Part shown: positions 43,200-50,120 of the stretch, piece after piece
Layout of the letters: every line of letters starts with the position of its first letter
Position numbering within the stretch: the stretch's first letter is position 1
Source: Streptococcus australis
Lineage (GTDB): Bacteria > Bacillota > Bacilli > Lactobacillales > Streptococcaceae
DNA: 50,130 bases
Assembly (NCBI RefSeq): GCF_019930045.1
Contig: NZ_JAHZQQ010000009.1
Location: 1-50,130, forward strand
Reading direction: 5' to 3'
The notes under the pieces: generated by a model
Databases searched by the model: none
The model's input: only the letters and a program-made list of their open reading frames with translations
Told to the model about the DNA's origin: nothing
Program-made: the position numbers and the translations under genes

Positions 43200-43315
43200 G
43201 TTCCCGTTTTGGAACGATTTTATTATAACTCTACTTGTTCCAATTTGTCAACCCTTTTTATCAAAAAAATATCAAAAAATGTTTTTTATCGCTCCTCTTG
43301 TATATTTTCGGGAAC
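43200..43315. promoter_or_regulatory. Three-site operator region of the lysis/lysogeny switch
   Basis: Site 1 GTTCCCGTTTTGGAAC (43200-43215) is a perfect GTTCC-N6-GGAAC palindrome. Site 2 GTTCCAATTTGTCAAC (43237-43252) keeps the left arm. Site 3 GTATATTTTCGGGAAC (43300-43315) keeps the right arm. Sites 1 and 2 flank the -10 and overlap the -35 of the cro promoter; site 3 lies within the CI promoter. Confidence 0.7.
43222..43251 (-). promoter_or_regulatory. Leftward early promoter (cro)
   Basis: TTGACA (43251-43246) and TATAAT (43227-43222) on the minus strand, spaced by 18 bp, are both consensus. Operator 2 overlaps the -35. Confidence 0.88.
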
Positions 43316-43326
43316 GGTGGTATAAT
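43298..43326 (+). promoter_or_regulatory. Rightward promoter of the CI operon
   Basis: TTGTAT (43298-43303), a 17-bp spacer and an extended TGGTATAAT (43318-43326) upstream of the CI gene. An operator half-site pair lies in the spacer, suggesting autoregulation. Confidence 0.85.
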
Positions 43327-43357
43327 AGAACCATCAAAGTCAGAAGAAAGGAAAAAC

Positions 43358-44110
43358 ATGAGAACTAATGATGAAATCATTTCACTTATTCAAGAGAATA
43401 TAGATGAAAAAGGGTTGTCAATGAGTGAGTTTGCTAGACGTGTAGGGATTGCAAAATCCACCATGTCAAGATACTTCAACAAGACAAGAGAGTTTCCTCT
43501 CAATAGAGCTGATGATTTTGCAAGAGTTTTAAACATCACTCCTGAGTACCTACTGGGTATCCAAAAAGAGAGTAATGTAGACCAAGCTGAAATTATCTCA
43601 ATCTATAACAAGCTAGAACAGCCAAGACAGGAAAAAGTCCTAGACTTTGCCAAGGGACAGCTTGAGGAACAAGAGAAACCTGAGGTAGTTTCTATTTTCG
43701 ATAAGCTCAAAGCAGAAGATGACGAAGACTACATTACTGATTATGTCGAGGGATTGGTAGCTGCTGGTCATGGAACATTTCAGGAAGACAACCTGCACAT
43801 GGAGGTAAGATTGAGAGCCAATGATGTTCCTAACGAGTATGATACTATTGCTAAAGTAGCTGGCGACTCAATGGAGCCGCTTATAGAAGATAACGACTTA
43901 TTGTTTATCAAGGTTACTAGTCAAGTAGATATCAACTCAATCGGTATCTTTCAGATAAATGGAAAGAACTTCGTCAAGAAGTTAAAAAGGGATTATGACG
44001 GATCCTGGTATCTTCAAAGTCTAAATAGTGGGTATGAGGAAATCCACTTGTCGGAAAATGACGACATCCGTACAATTGGAAAGGTCGTAGACATTTATCG
44101 GGAGGGATAA
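43358..44110 (+). CDS. CI-type repressor with S24 peptidase domain
   Basis: A 250-residue lysogeny repressor. Residues about 18-40 form an XRE HTH (LSMSEFARRVGIAKSTMSRY). The C-terminal LexA/S24 domain has the Ala-Gly cleavage site (VAAG, 134-137), catalytic Ser171 (AGDSMEP) and Lys near 207 (NFVKKL). RecA-stimulated self-cleavage on DNA damage is expected. The ATG at 43358 has the SD AAAGGA; the open frame upstream contains the operator region and is not coding. Confidence 0.94.
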   Translation: MRTNDEIISLIQENIDEKGLSMSEFARRVGIAKSTMSRYFNKTREFPLNRADDFARVLNITPEYLLGIQKESNVDQAEIISIYNKLEQPRQEKVLDFAKGQLEEQEKPEVVSIFDKLKAEDDEDYITDYVEGLVAAGHGTFQEDNLHMEVRLRANDVPNEYDTIAKVAGDSMEPLIEDNDLLFIKVTSQVDINSIGIFQINGKNFVKKLKRDYDGSWYLQSLNSGYEEIHLSENDDIRTIGKVVDIYREG

Positions 44111-44111
44111 C

Positions 44112-44312
44112 ATGAGTATCGAAAGTAGACCAATGGAAGTGATTAAACACAACCTAGATTGTCAATGTCATAGAAGAAGAGAGTGGATTAGAGTCAATGA
44201 TAAATGGCATGCTATCGAGTTTTCAGTGGATGATCCAAACGAACCTCCTATGACCGAAGAAGAAAAGGCCAACGTGGCCTTAATTCTTCAACAACACTTA
44301 CCGAAAGAGTAA
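44112..44312 (+). CDS. Small lysogeny-module protein, 66 residues
   Basis: One base after the CI gene; starts MSIESRPMEVIKHNLDCQCH and contains HRRREWIRVNDKWHAIEFSV. A second start at MEVIKHN is possible. Presumably expressed in the prophage state together with CI. It may be an immunity or excision-related factor, but nothing in the sequence shows that. Confidence 0.65.
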   Translation: MSIESRPMEVIKHNLDCQCHRRREWIRVNDKWHAIEFSVDDPNEPPMTEEEKANVALILQQHLPKE

Positions 44313-44342
44313 AAACAACTGTTTCTAAAATAGAAATAGTTG
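44311..44342 (-). terminator. Minus-oriented terminator 2, facing the CI operon end
   Basis: CAACT-g-TTTCTA (44316-44327) pairs with TAGAAA-t-AGTTG (44331-44342) around AAA. On the minus strand it is followed by TTTTT. It is a second stop immediately behind the one at 44345-44395. Confidence 0.65.
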
Positions 44343-44459
44343 CAAACAAAAAAGCCCCACGCTCTCAAACTTTGGCGAGTCTGAGCGTGAGGCTAGTGGC
44401 AAGAAAAACTTTTCAAAAGAGGCTATCTTTTGAGATGTTTTCTTGTACCCATTTTATCA
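44343..44459 (-). ncRNA. Candidate structured minus-strand RNA between int and CI operon
   Basis: An extended -10-like TGATAAAAT (44459-44451) is followed by CAAGAAAAC...GTTTTTCTTG enclosing a perfect TCAAAAGA/TCTTTTGA hairpin (about 44402-44445), then the terminator. A roughly 100-nt RNA would result. The -35 is weak. The same sequence could instead be a 5' leader of int mRNA on the other strand. Confidence 0.35.
44345..44395 (-). terminator. Minus-oriented terminator 1 between CI operon and int
   Basis: AGCCCCACGCTC and GAGCGTGAGGCT (ending at 44395) form a long stem with one mismatch; on the minus strand it is followed by TTTTTTG. The loop is about 23 nt. There is no minus-strand gene in the phage to its right, so its target is either comG read-through or a small RNA. 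Confidence 0.7.
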
Positions 44460-44486
44460 TTTTTCAGAGAATTTTAAAAGAGGTAC
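44445..44486 (+). promoter_or_regulatory. Possible sequestration of the int ribosome-binding site
   Basis: GTACC (44445-44449) can pair with GGTAC (44482-44486), which is part of the SD (AGAGGT) before the int ATG at 44491. Only five pairs with a long loop, so the effect could be slight. Confidence 0.25.
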
Positions 44487-44490
44487 AGCA

Positions 44491-45936
44491 ATGATAACAA
44501 CAAATAAGGTGGCTATCTATGTCAGGGTATCGACAACAAACCAGGCAGAGGAGGGCTACTCTATTGAGGAACAAAAAGACAAGCTCTCTAGCTACTGCAA
44601 CATCAAAGACTGGAGCGTCTATAAAATCTACACAGACGGGGGCTTTTCAGGCTCTAATACTAAACGCCCTGCCCTGGAGCAACTCATTAGGGACGCTAAA
44701 AAGAAACTCTTTGATACTGTCCTAGTCTACAAGCTAGATAGGCTGAGCCGTAGTCAAAAGGACACACTCTACCTAATTGAGGATGTCTTTTTAGAAAATA
44801 AAATAGACTTTGTCAGTCTGCTAGAAAACTTTGACACCTCTACCCCATTTGGTAAGGCTGTGGTGGGTATTCTGTCAGTCTTTGCTCAGCTTGAAAGGGA
44901 ACAAATCAAGGAGCGTATGCAACTAGGCAAGCTAGGGCGTGCCAAGTCTGGTAAGTCCATGATGTGGGCTAGAACCTCCTACGGCTACGACTACCACAGA
45001 GAGACTGGGACGATGACCATCAACCCAGTACAGTCTCTAGCTATCAAGTTCATTTTTGAGCAATACTTGTCAGGGCGGTCTATCACCAAGCTCAGAGATG
45101 ACCTAAACGATAAGTACCCTAAGGAGATTGACTGGAACTACAGGGCTGTCAGAATGATTTTAGCTAACCCTGTCTATTGTGGCTACAATCAATACAAGGG
45201 GCAAGTCTACCCTGGCAACCATGAGCCTATTATCACTGAGGAAGATTTTAACAAGACCCAGGAAGAACTCAAAATAAGACAGAATACAGCAGCTGAGAAG
45301 TTCAACCCTAGACCATTCCAGGCTAAGTATATGCTGTCAGGTATAGCTCAATGTGGATACTGTGGAGCACCGCTTACAATCACGCTAGGTACTATACGTA
45401 AAGACGGTAGCCGTAACATCCGCTATCAGTGTAAAAACAGGTTTCCTAGGACAACAAGAGGGGTGACCACCTACAACGATAACAAAAAATGTGACTCACG
45501 TTTTTACGAAAAGGCAGATGTTGAGGAGAACGTGCTCAACCAAATCAGCAAGCTACAAGAGGACACCAGCTACCTTGATGAACTATTTTCTGACAGTGAG
45601 GACAACGGTATAGACCGTGACAGCTATCAGAAACAGATAGAGGAGCTGACAGCCAAGCTGAGCAGATTGAATGACCTCTATATAGACGACCGTATCACAC
45701 TAGAGGAGTTACAGAGACGGTCTGCTGAGTTTACTCTCATGAGAGCAACGCTAGAGGCTGAGCTGGAAAATGACCAGGCGCTAAAACAACAAGAACGAAA
45801 AGACGACATGAGAGAAATCCTGAATAGGGAGGATGTCCTGAGCATGGACTATGAGGGGCAAAAAGTGGTAGTTAGGGCTCTAATCAACAAGGTACAAGTG
45901 ACATCTGAGGAGATTGTCATCAAGTGGAAAATCTAA
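44491..45936 (+). CDS. int: Large serine integrase
   Basis: A 481-residue serine recombinase. The resolvase domain has Ser14 in VAIYVRVSTTNQ and YKLDRLSRSQKDT; the recombinase domain follows (about 160-270), then a Cys zinc ribbon (CGYCGAPL ... CKNRF ... CDSRF) and a coiled coil (about 385-455). It joins attP and attB without host factors; excision needs a directionality protein. The ATG at 44491 has AAAGAGG upstream. The stop is one base from the attP arm (45938), as is typical. Confidence 0.96.
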   Translation: MITTNKVAIYVRVSTTNQAEEGYSIEEQKDKLSSYCNIKDWSVYKIYTDGGFSGSNTKRPALEQLIRDAKKKLFDTVLVYKLDRLSRSQKDTLYLIEDVFLENKIDFVSLLENFDTSTPFGKAVVGILSVFAQLEREQIKERMQLGKLGRAKSGKSMMWARTSYGYDYHRETGTMTINPVQSLAIKFIFEQYLSGRSITKLRDDLNDKYPKEIDWNYRAVRMILANPVYCGYNQYKGQVYPGNHEPIITEEDFNKTQEELKIRQNTAAEKFNPRPFQAKYMLSGIAQCGYCGAPLTITLGTIRKDGSRNIRYQCKNRFPRTTRGVTTYNDNKKCDSRFYEKADVEENVLNQISKLQEDTSYLDELFSDSEDNGIDRDSYQKQIEELTAKLSRLNDLYIDDRITLEELQRRSAEFTLMRATLEAELENDQALKQQERKDDMREILNREDVLSMDYEGQKVVVRALINKVQVTSEEIVIKWKI

Positions 45937-45972
45937 GAATTTTACTATCCTACATCTCAATCAGAGTAAAAG
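45936..45972. other. attR: right phage-host junction
   Basis: The phage arm AATTTTACTATC (45938-45949) adjoins the core ACAT-c-TCAAT (45952-45961) and then comGC. Joined with the left arm, this gives a symmetrical attP: AATTTTAGTATC, 16 bp, GATAGTAAAATT. Confidence 0.88.
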
Positions 45973-46003
45973 CTTTTACTTTGAGTGTACGCAATGATTT
46001 CAT
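45950..46003 (-). pseudogene. comGC: comGC 5' part (17 codons) cut by the prophage
   Basis: Begins at ATG 46003-46001, overlapping the comGB stop (ATGA), and encodes MKSLRTLKVKAFTLIEM followed by TAG from phage DNA. It includes the basic leader, the cleavage site A/F and Glu5 of the mature pilin. The remaining codons are at 10494-10763. A 17-residue peptide alone cannot function. Confidence 0.93.
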
Positions 46004-47022
46004 AAAGGAACCTCCAAATTTTCATAAATTGGCAGCAACATGGCTGCATAGAGCAAAACAATCATAAGAGCAACAAAGACAAAGACCAGTGGTTGGACGA
46101 CATTCATGGCCTTGTTCAAACGATGGAAAAAGCCAGCCCAGGTCTTGTCTGCATAGATTTCCAGCTCACTACCGAGCTTGGACTTGGCCTCCCCATATTC
46201 AATCATGAGGGCCAGCTCTCGTTTAAAGAAAGGATAGGTCTGAATATGGTCAGAAAAAGACCTGCCACGAGCCAATGCCCGTTCTAAATCCTGTCCAATC
46301 TCTCGAAAGAGACGGGAACGTTGCCCCTGCATCACAGGGAAAATTTGATTCAGCTCCAACCCTTGGGCAATCATACTTCCCCATTCTCGAGCATAAAAAG
46401 CTGTCAGATAATCCTGTAGGAAGGGGCGAAGAAAAGGAAGTCTAGCCAAATATGAAACCAGGGCCAGCCGTTTGGCACGACGGCCTAGGAAAAGGAGCAT
46501 CAAAACTCCAGTCGTCAGCACCATACTCCCTAACAAAACATACTGGGGAAAGACACTAATCAGTCGTGTCGCCCCATTTTGATTCTCCAACTGAGGCAAG
46601 AGATAATTTTTCAGCCCCAGCATAATCAAGATCAAAAATCCCAACAAGAGCACGGGATAGGTCGCCACCTCAACTAGTTTCTTTCGAACCTGGGCCAAAT
46701 TTTCCAGGTAGCTACGGATTTTTTCCAAACTTAAGGTGACATTTCCATGCTGCTCCGCTAGTGCTAATTGAGTCGTTACCTGATCGGAGAAACCTAGATC
46801 AGAGAGAATGGCTGACAGGGGCTTTCCGTTAGCAAGTCCAGCTTGCATTCTTTCAACAAAATTGGCTTCTACCAATTGACTGCGCCGAAGAAAGTCGATG
46901 ACCTCTGATAGATGAAAGCCACTACTGTAAAGATTGTGAAAGAGCTCAATGACATGTTCTTGCTTAGCAATCGATAATTTTTTCGGCTTGCGCCTGATCC
47001 AGCTCAATATGTCCCGCTTCAT
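46000..47022 (-). CDS. comGB: Competence pilus membrane platform ComGB
   Basis: A 340-residue inner-membrane protein of the type II secretion F family. Conserved segments are visible (ELFHNLYSSGFHLSEVIDFL; TQLALAEQHGNVTLSLEKI; FFKRELALMIEYGEAKSKLG) with membrane helices near 125-150, 180-200 and at the C-terminus (VFVFVALMIVLLYAAMLLP). The ATG at 47022 aligns with known ComGB N-termini; the longer frame runs into comGA. It overlaps comGA by 59 bp. Organises pilus assembly with ComGA. Confidence 0.93.
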   Translation of the reverse strand: MKRDILSWIRRKPKKLSIAKQEHVIELFHNLYSSGFHLSEVIDFLRRSQLVEANFVERMQAGLANGKPLSAILSDLGFSDQVTTQLALAEQHGNVTLSLEKIRSYLENLAQVRKKLVEVATYPVLLLGFLILIMLGLKNYLLPQLENQNGATRLISVFPQYVLLGSMVLTTGVLMLLFLGRRAKRLALVSYLARLPFLRPFLQDYLTAFYAREWGSMIAQGLELNQIFPVMQGQRSRLFREIGQDLERALARGRSFSDHIQTYPFFKRELALMIEYGEAKSKLGSELEIYADKTWAGFFHRLNKAMNVVQPLVFVFVALMIVLLYAAMLLPIYENLEVPL

Positions 47023-47905
47023 AAAGCGCATCCATTTGTTGGTTCCACTGTTGACTGGAGTGGTTTTGGTAATCTTGGATGGCAAAGTCAGTGACACCTC
47101 CTCCCTTTATCAAACGCTGGTAACATATCCCTTGAAGGACAATCCGTAAATCCTCCTCACTCACCCCCAACTCCAAAAGGCGTTCGTAAACCCCAGGAAT
47201 ACTCTTGGCATGGATGGTAGAAAAGACCGTCACACCTGTCAGACTAGCCCGGATAACTGCACGAGCTGTCTCCGTATCACGGATTTCTCCGATGAGGAGG
47301 AGATCCGGGCGATGGCGCAGAGACAGTTTAATCAAGCTATCATAGGTCATGCCAATTGCTTCATTGAGCTGCAATTGCAGCATCTCTTCTTGCTTAATTT
47401 CTACCGGATCTTCAATCGACATGACTTGTTGCCCCGAAAATTTTTTCTTGGCTAGGGCATGCATCAGTGTTGTCTTCCCCGATCCGACTGGACCCGCAAA
47501 TAAGTAGAGCCCCCGCTTACTCACCTTCTCTTCTAGCTCTTGAAGTTGGTCAAACCAGAAACGGAGCTCTCGGTCCTCATTGTGGAGCAGGCGAATAACC
47601 AAACTCTCATATCCCCTATAGTCTCCCACAGTAGACAAGCGTAAGGACAAGACCTTATCCCCTAGAGAATAGTCACAGGAGCCCAATTGACTCCGGCGCC
47701 TTTCCCCCACATTCATCCCTGCCATAAACTTAAAATGGCTGATGACCGCTACCATTTGTTCTTGCGAATAGGTCTCGACAAAGCGTCGCTCATCCCCAAC
47801 CCTTAGAAAGAGCTGATAGTCTGACGCTCGAGGAACAAAATAAATATCCTGAGCTTCGGCATTCGATGCCATTCGAATTATGGATTGTGCAATTTCTTGA
47901 ACCAT
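46964..47905 (-). CDS. comGA: Competence pilus ATPase ComGA
   Basis: A 313-residue traffic ATPase that powers pilus assembly in DNA uptake. Walker A is FAGPVGSGKTTLMH; Walker B/Asp box LRHRPDLLLIGEIRDTETARA; the His box is FSTIHAKS. The ATG at 47905 (MVQEIAQSII) has the SD AAAGGAGG; the open frame extends upstream but lacks homology. First gene of the comG operon, driven by a sigma-X box. The operon is now split after comGB by the prophage. Confidence 0.96.
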   Translation of the reverse strand: MVQEIAQSIIRMASNAEAQDIYFVPRASDYQLFLRVGDERRFVETYSQEQMVAVISHFKFMAGMNVGERRRSQLGSCDYSLGDKVLSLRLSTVGDYRGYESLVIRLLHNEDRELRFWFDQLQELEEKVSKRGLYLFAGPVGSGKTTLMHALAKKKFSGQQVMSIEDPVEIKQEEMLQLQLNEAIGMTYDSLIKLSLRHRPDLLLIGEIRDTETARAVIRASLTGVTVFSTIHAKSIPGVYERLLELGVSEEDLRIVLQGICYQRLIKGGGVTDFAIQDYQNHSSQQWNQQMDALYEAGHIELDQAQAEKIIDC

Positions 47906-47925
47906 ATTTCCTCCTTTCACTATAT

Positions 47926-47933
47926 AATTCGCA
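47926..47933 (-). promoter_or_regulatory. comGA competence (sigma-X) box
   Basis: TGCGAATT on the minus strand (47933-47926) matches the TNCGAATA cin-box in seven of eight positions and lies 20 nt before the comGA start. It is the standard place for the late competence promoter. It is a weaker match than the phage-borne box at 11026-11033. Confidence 0.7.
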
Positions 47934-47972
47934 ATTAATTGGCCAACTAGCGCTGGATTTAGAAAAAAGAGC

Positions 47973-48006
47973 AAAAAAAAGAAACTCAACTGCACATTGA
48001 ATTTCT
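47973..48006 (-). terminator. Terminator of the DUF1033 gene
   Basis: AGAAA-c-TCAA (47980-47989) pairs with TTGA-a-TTTCT (47997-48006); on the minus strand seven or more T follow. It separates DUF1033 from the comGA promoter. Confidence 0.7.
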
Positions 48007-48009
48007 CTT

Positions 48010-48387
48010 CTATAGATTATTGCTCTCGTAGTCTAGCTTACAAGAGCGATGAGCCGTGTGGGCATTCTCTTTTTCGTAACCTGGACGACGCTTGCTTCTC
48101 GGAATCTTCTGATCGTTTTCTAACAAGGCGACTGAATGATATTGTTGCACGTATTCCGCACACTCTTCACACCAGCGCTGATCCTCAGGATCCCAAAAAA
48201 TCGTCATTAAATCACTTCTACTTTTAAATAATGGAGATTGCTCTCTTAAAAGTAACCATTGGCGTTTGTAGTATTTTAGGGCTTCATAATAGTCATCAAA
48301 ACTCTGACTAGTGACAATGTCCTTCTCCCAATCTTCTAAAAACCACCAGGGTTCGTAATCCCCATACATTTCAATTACTTGATACAT
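48010..48387 (-). CDS. DUF1033 family protein
   Basis: A 125-residue cytoplasmic protein (MYQVIEMYGDYEPWWFLEDW; EALKYYKRQWLLLREQSPLF; FWDPEDQRWCEECAEYVQQY). DUF1033 members regularly sit upstream of comGA in streptococci. The role is unknown; the link with competence is only positional, since a terminator lies between. The SD GGACGGAG precedes ATG. Confidence 0.87.
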   Translation of the reverse strand: MYQVIEMYGDYEPWWFLEDWEKDIVTSQSFDDYYEALKYYKRQWLLLREQSPLFKSRSDLMTIFWDPEDQRWCEECAEYVQQYHSVALLENDQKIPRSKRRPGYEKENAHTAHRSCKLDYESNNL

Positions 48388-48413
48388 ATTTCTCTCCGTC
48401 CTTTGTATCCAAT

Positions 48414-48419
48414 ATTATA
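48414..48419 (-). promoter_or_regulatory. Probable DUF1033 promoter (-10)
   Basis: TATAAT on the minus strand (48419-48414), about 27 nt before the ATG. A TTTTAT lies 17 bp upstream as a poor -35. Confidence 0.4.
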
Positions 48420-48546
48420 TATAAAATCCTTTGATAATAAAAGAATTCTGCTTATGAAAGAAAAATACAGTAAATTTTCCGAACATTTCCATACTTTTCT
48501 TTCAAAATCTCCCCTTATGGAGGAGAGACAGGCTATTTTTTGACAA

Positions 48547-48582
48547 GAAAAAACTGAGAAGCCTAAAGTTCTCAGTTTTTCA
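48547..48582. terminator. Terminator after the GH8 gene
   Basis: AAAAACTGAGAA (48549-48560) and TTCTCAGTTTTT (48569-48580) form a perfect 12-bp stem with an 8-nt loop and can work in both directions. No gene is seen between this point and the DUF1033 promoter. Confidence 0.88.
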
Positions 48583-48594
48583 AATGATGATCCG

Positions 48595-49698
48595 TTAGAA
48601 CAATTGAAGGGCAATCATGGTTGTCATGGTTGCATCATAATAATTTTCTGTCGACAGATCTTGCATAAAGATAAACTTGTTCTGCTGCACCAACTTGAGA
48701 TAGCCATCTCCATTTTCAGCTGCATAAGATACCGGAGCAATGAAGCTAGCGGATTGGTACTGATGAAGGGCATTGCCTTTCAGATCATAGCCTGCATAGA
48801 TATTTCTCTGTTTCATAAAGAAGTCCAGCATCTTCTTGGCCAATTTTTGACTGGTCTTGTCCTGGCTTTGAGCCAAGTTGTATGGCAGACGACAAGCGTT
48901 GTAAGAATAAGCACCATCATACTTGGATTCGATGGTATCCGGATCCGCTACACGCGCCCCTTGTTCATCGACCCACATAAAGTCTGGTAGAAGGCCTGTC
49001 TTAGTTTTCGAACTGATGGCATCAAGCTGGGCCAACATCTTCTCTTTAATACTCAACCATTGTTCATTTCCAGTCAACTCATAGAAGGATTGGAAAAAAG
49101 ATGGAAGGGTATCAGAAGTTCTCATCAAGTGATAGAATTCGGAATCTTGATCGGCCCAATTCCCAACTGTCAAGACACCCGTTGTCTCATTGTAGTTGTA
49201 CTTGAGGATGTCTTCCAAGATAGCCTTGGCTTGATTTTGATAGCCTTCACCTTTCTCAGGCCACTGTTTTGCAGCCTCCATCAAAGCATAGGCAATATAT
49301 AGATCGCCATCCGTCGCGTTTTGATGCTCAGATGAAAGCTCCCCTTTTTTGATGGTTTGTTTCCAAGCCATCAATTGGGTATCATCTAAGCGATTATTTT
49401 GATAATACCGATACAGACGGTCAAAATCCTTTTGGTCGGCAAGGTCTTTCTTAGCCGCCTCTACTGTGATCAGCATGCCATAACCTTGCGCTTCTGACAA
49501 GACAACCGTTTCTTGGTCGCTATTGGTCGTACGAACATAGGACTGTTTTCCATCCGTCACAAGGTAATGTTCCGTCCATTGACGATAGAGGCGGTTCCGC
49601 ATCTCCACCTTGCTTCTTGTCCGAGCCAAGAAGAGGGTCAAACAAAAGACTGCCAGGATGACCACAAACCATAAATATTTCATTTTTTTTGTTCTCAT
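48595..49698 (-). CDS. Glycoside hydrolase family 8 (cellulase/licheninase-like)
   Basis: A 367-residue secreted or membrane-anchored enzyme: start MRTKKMKYLWFVVILAVFCL is an uncleaved signal-anchor. The GH8 catalytic elements are visible: the acid in LSEAQGYGMLI and Asp in QNATDGDLYIAYAL. It would cut a beta-glucan-like polymer. The ATG at 49698 has GGAGG and lies 8 bp after the glycosyltransferase stop, so the pair is one operon. In cellulose-like systems (BcsZ) a GH8 edits the polymer made by the synthase. Confidence 0.87.
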   Translation of the reverse strand: MRTKKMKYLWFVVILAVFCLTLFLARTRSKVEMRNRLYRQWTEHYLVTDGKQSYVRTTNSDQETVVLSEAQGYGMLITVEAAKKDLADQKDFDRLYRYYQNNRLDDTQLMAWKQTIKKGELSSEHQNATDGDLYIAYALMEAAKQWPEKGEGYQNQAKAILEDILKYNYNETTGVLTVGNWADQDSEFYHLMRTSDTLPSFFQSFYELTGNEQWLSIKEKMLAQLDAISSKTKTGLLPDFMWVDEQGARVADPDTIESKYDGAYSYNACRLPYNLAQSQDKTSQKLAKKMLDFFMKQRNIYAGYDLKGNALHQYQSASFIAPVSYAAENGDGYLKLVQQNKFIFMQDLSTENYYDATMTTMIALQLF

Positions 49699-49706
49699 AA
49701 GTCCTC

Positions 49707-50120
49707 CTAACCAGCAAACCGTTTCGTTTTCACCCACTTGGTTCCTTCACGGTGAAGCAATTTATCCATGATAATGGATGAAATCGAATCAATCGAAACA
49801 ATGATAAAGAGTTGGGAATAGCTAAAGTAGGCTGCTAGGGCCAACCAAATCTGTTTCACCGTCGCCTGACCAAACTGAGAAGCCATGGCAATGTTGATTT
49901 GCAACAAATATAAACCAATCATCAGCACCCAGTTAAAGAGCATCAATTGGGCAATGTAGATATTTTCCGAGTCAAAAGCAAAGGGAATCTGTACGCCTGG
50001 AGCGAAGAGATGGATAAACATGGCAAGGACGTTGGCAAAGAAAATCAAATCAGGGTAGTGTACAATAAGTTGTGTAAACACAAAAAGGAATAAATCCTGT
50101 ATAGTAGAGTTGCAACACAT
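49707..50120 (-). pseudogene. C-terminal remnant of a membrane glycosyltransferase
   Basis: The remaining about 135 residues have several membrane helices (DLFLFVFTQLIVHYPDLIFF; NIYIAQLMLFNWVLMIGLYL) and a cytosolic end (DKLLHREGTKWVKTKRFAG). The layout fits the C-terminus of a family 2 processive glycosyltransferase next to a GH8. In frame TAG TAA lie directly before the first ATG (50120), so the catalytic part is not connected. An IS-like motif lies at the break (50105-50130). The gene appears cut, unless the window-end sequence is unreliable. Confidence 0.6.

Larger units (their letters stand above)
10765..45956. mobile_element. Siphovirus prophage (about 35.2 kb) inserted in comGC
   Basis: The element is bounded by the comGC halves and short att cores. 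It carries integrase, repressor, Cro, antirepressor, replication and recombination genes, terminase, portal, capsid, tail and lysis genes in standard siphovirus order, with no obvious frameshifts in essential genes. Lysogeny genes are on the + strand and all lytic genes on the minus strand. The Gp6-type portal, Gp20-type scaffold, Minor_capsid 1-3 set and Gp15 protein are a combination seen in Gram-positive long-tailed phages. It looks intact and inducible. Confidence 0.95.

Noticed and set aside
48375-48614. 79-codon minus-strand ORF between DUF1033 and the GH8 gene
   Set aside because: It runs through the strong terminator at 48549-48580 and the DUF1033 promoter and has no protein-like features.
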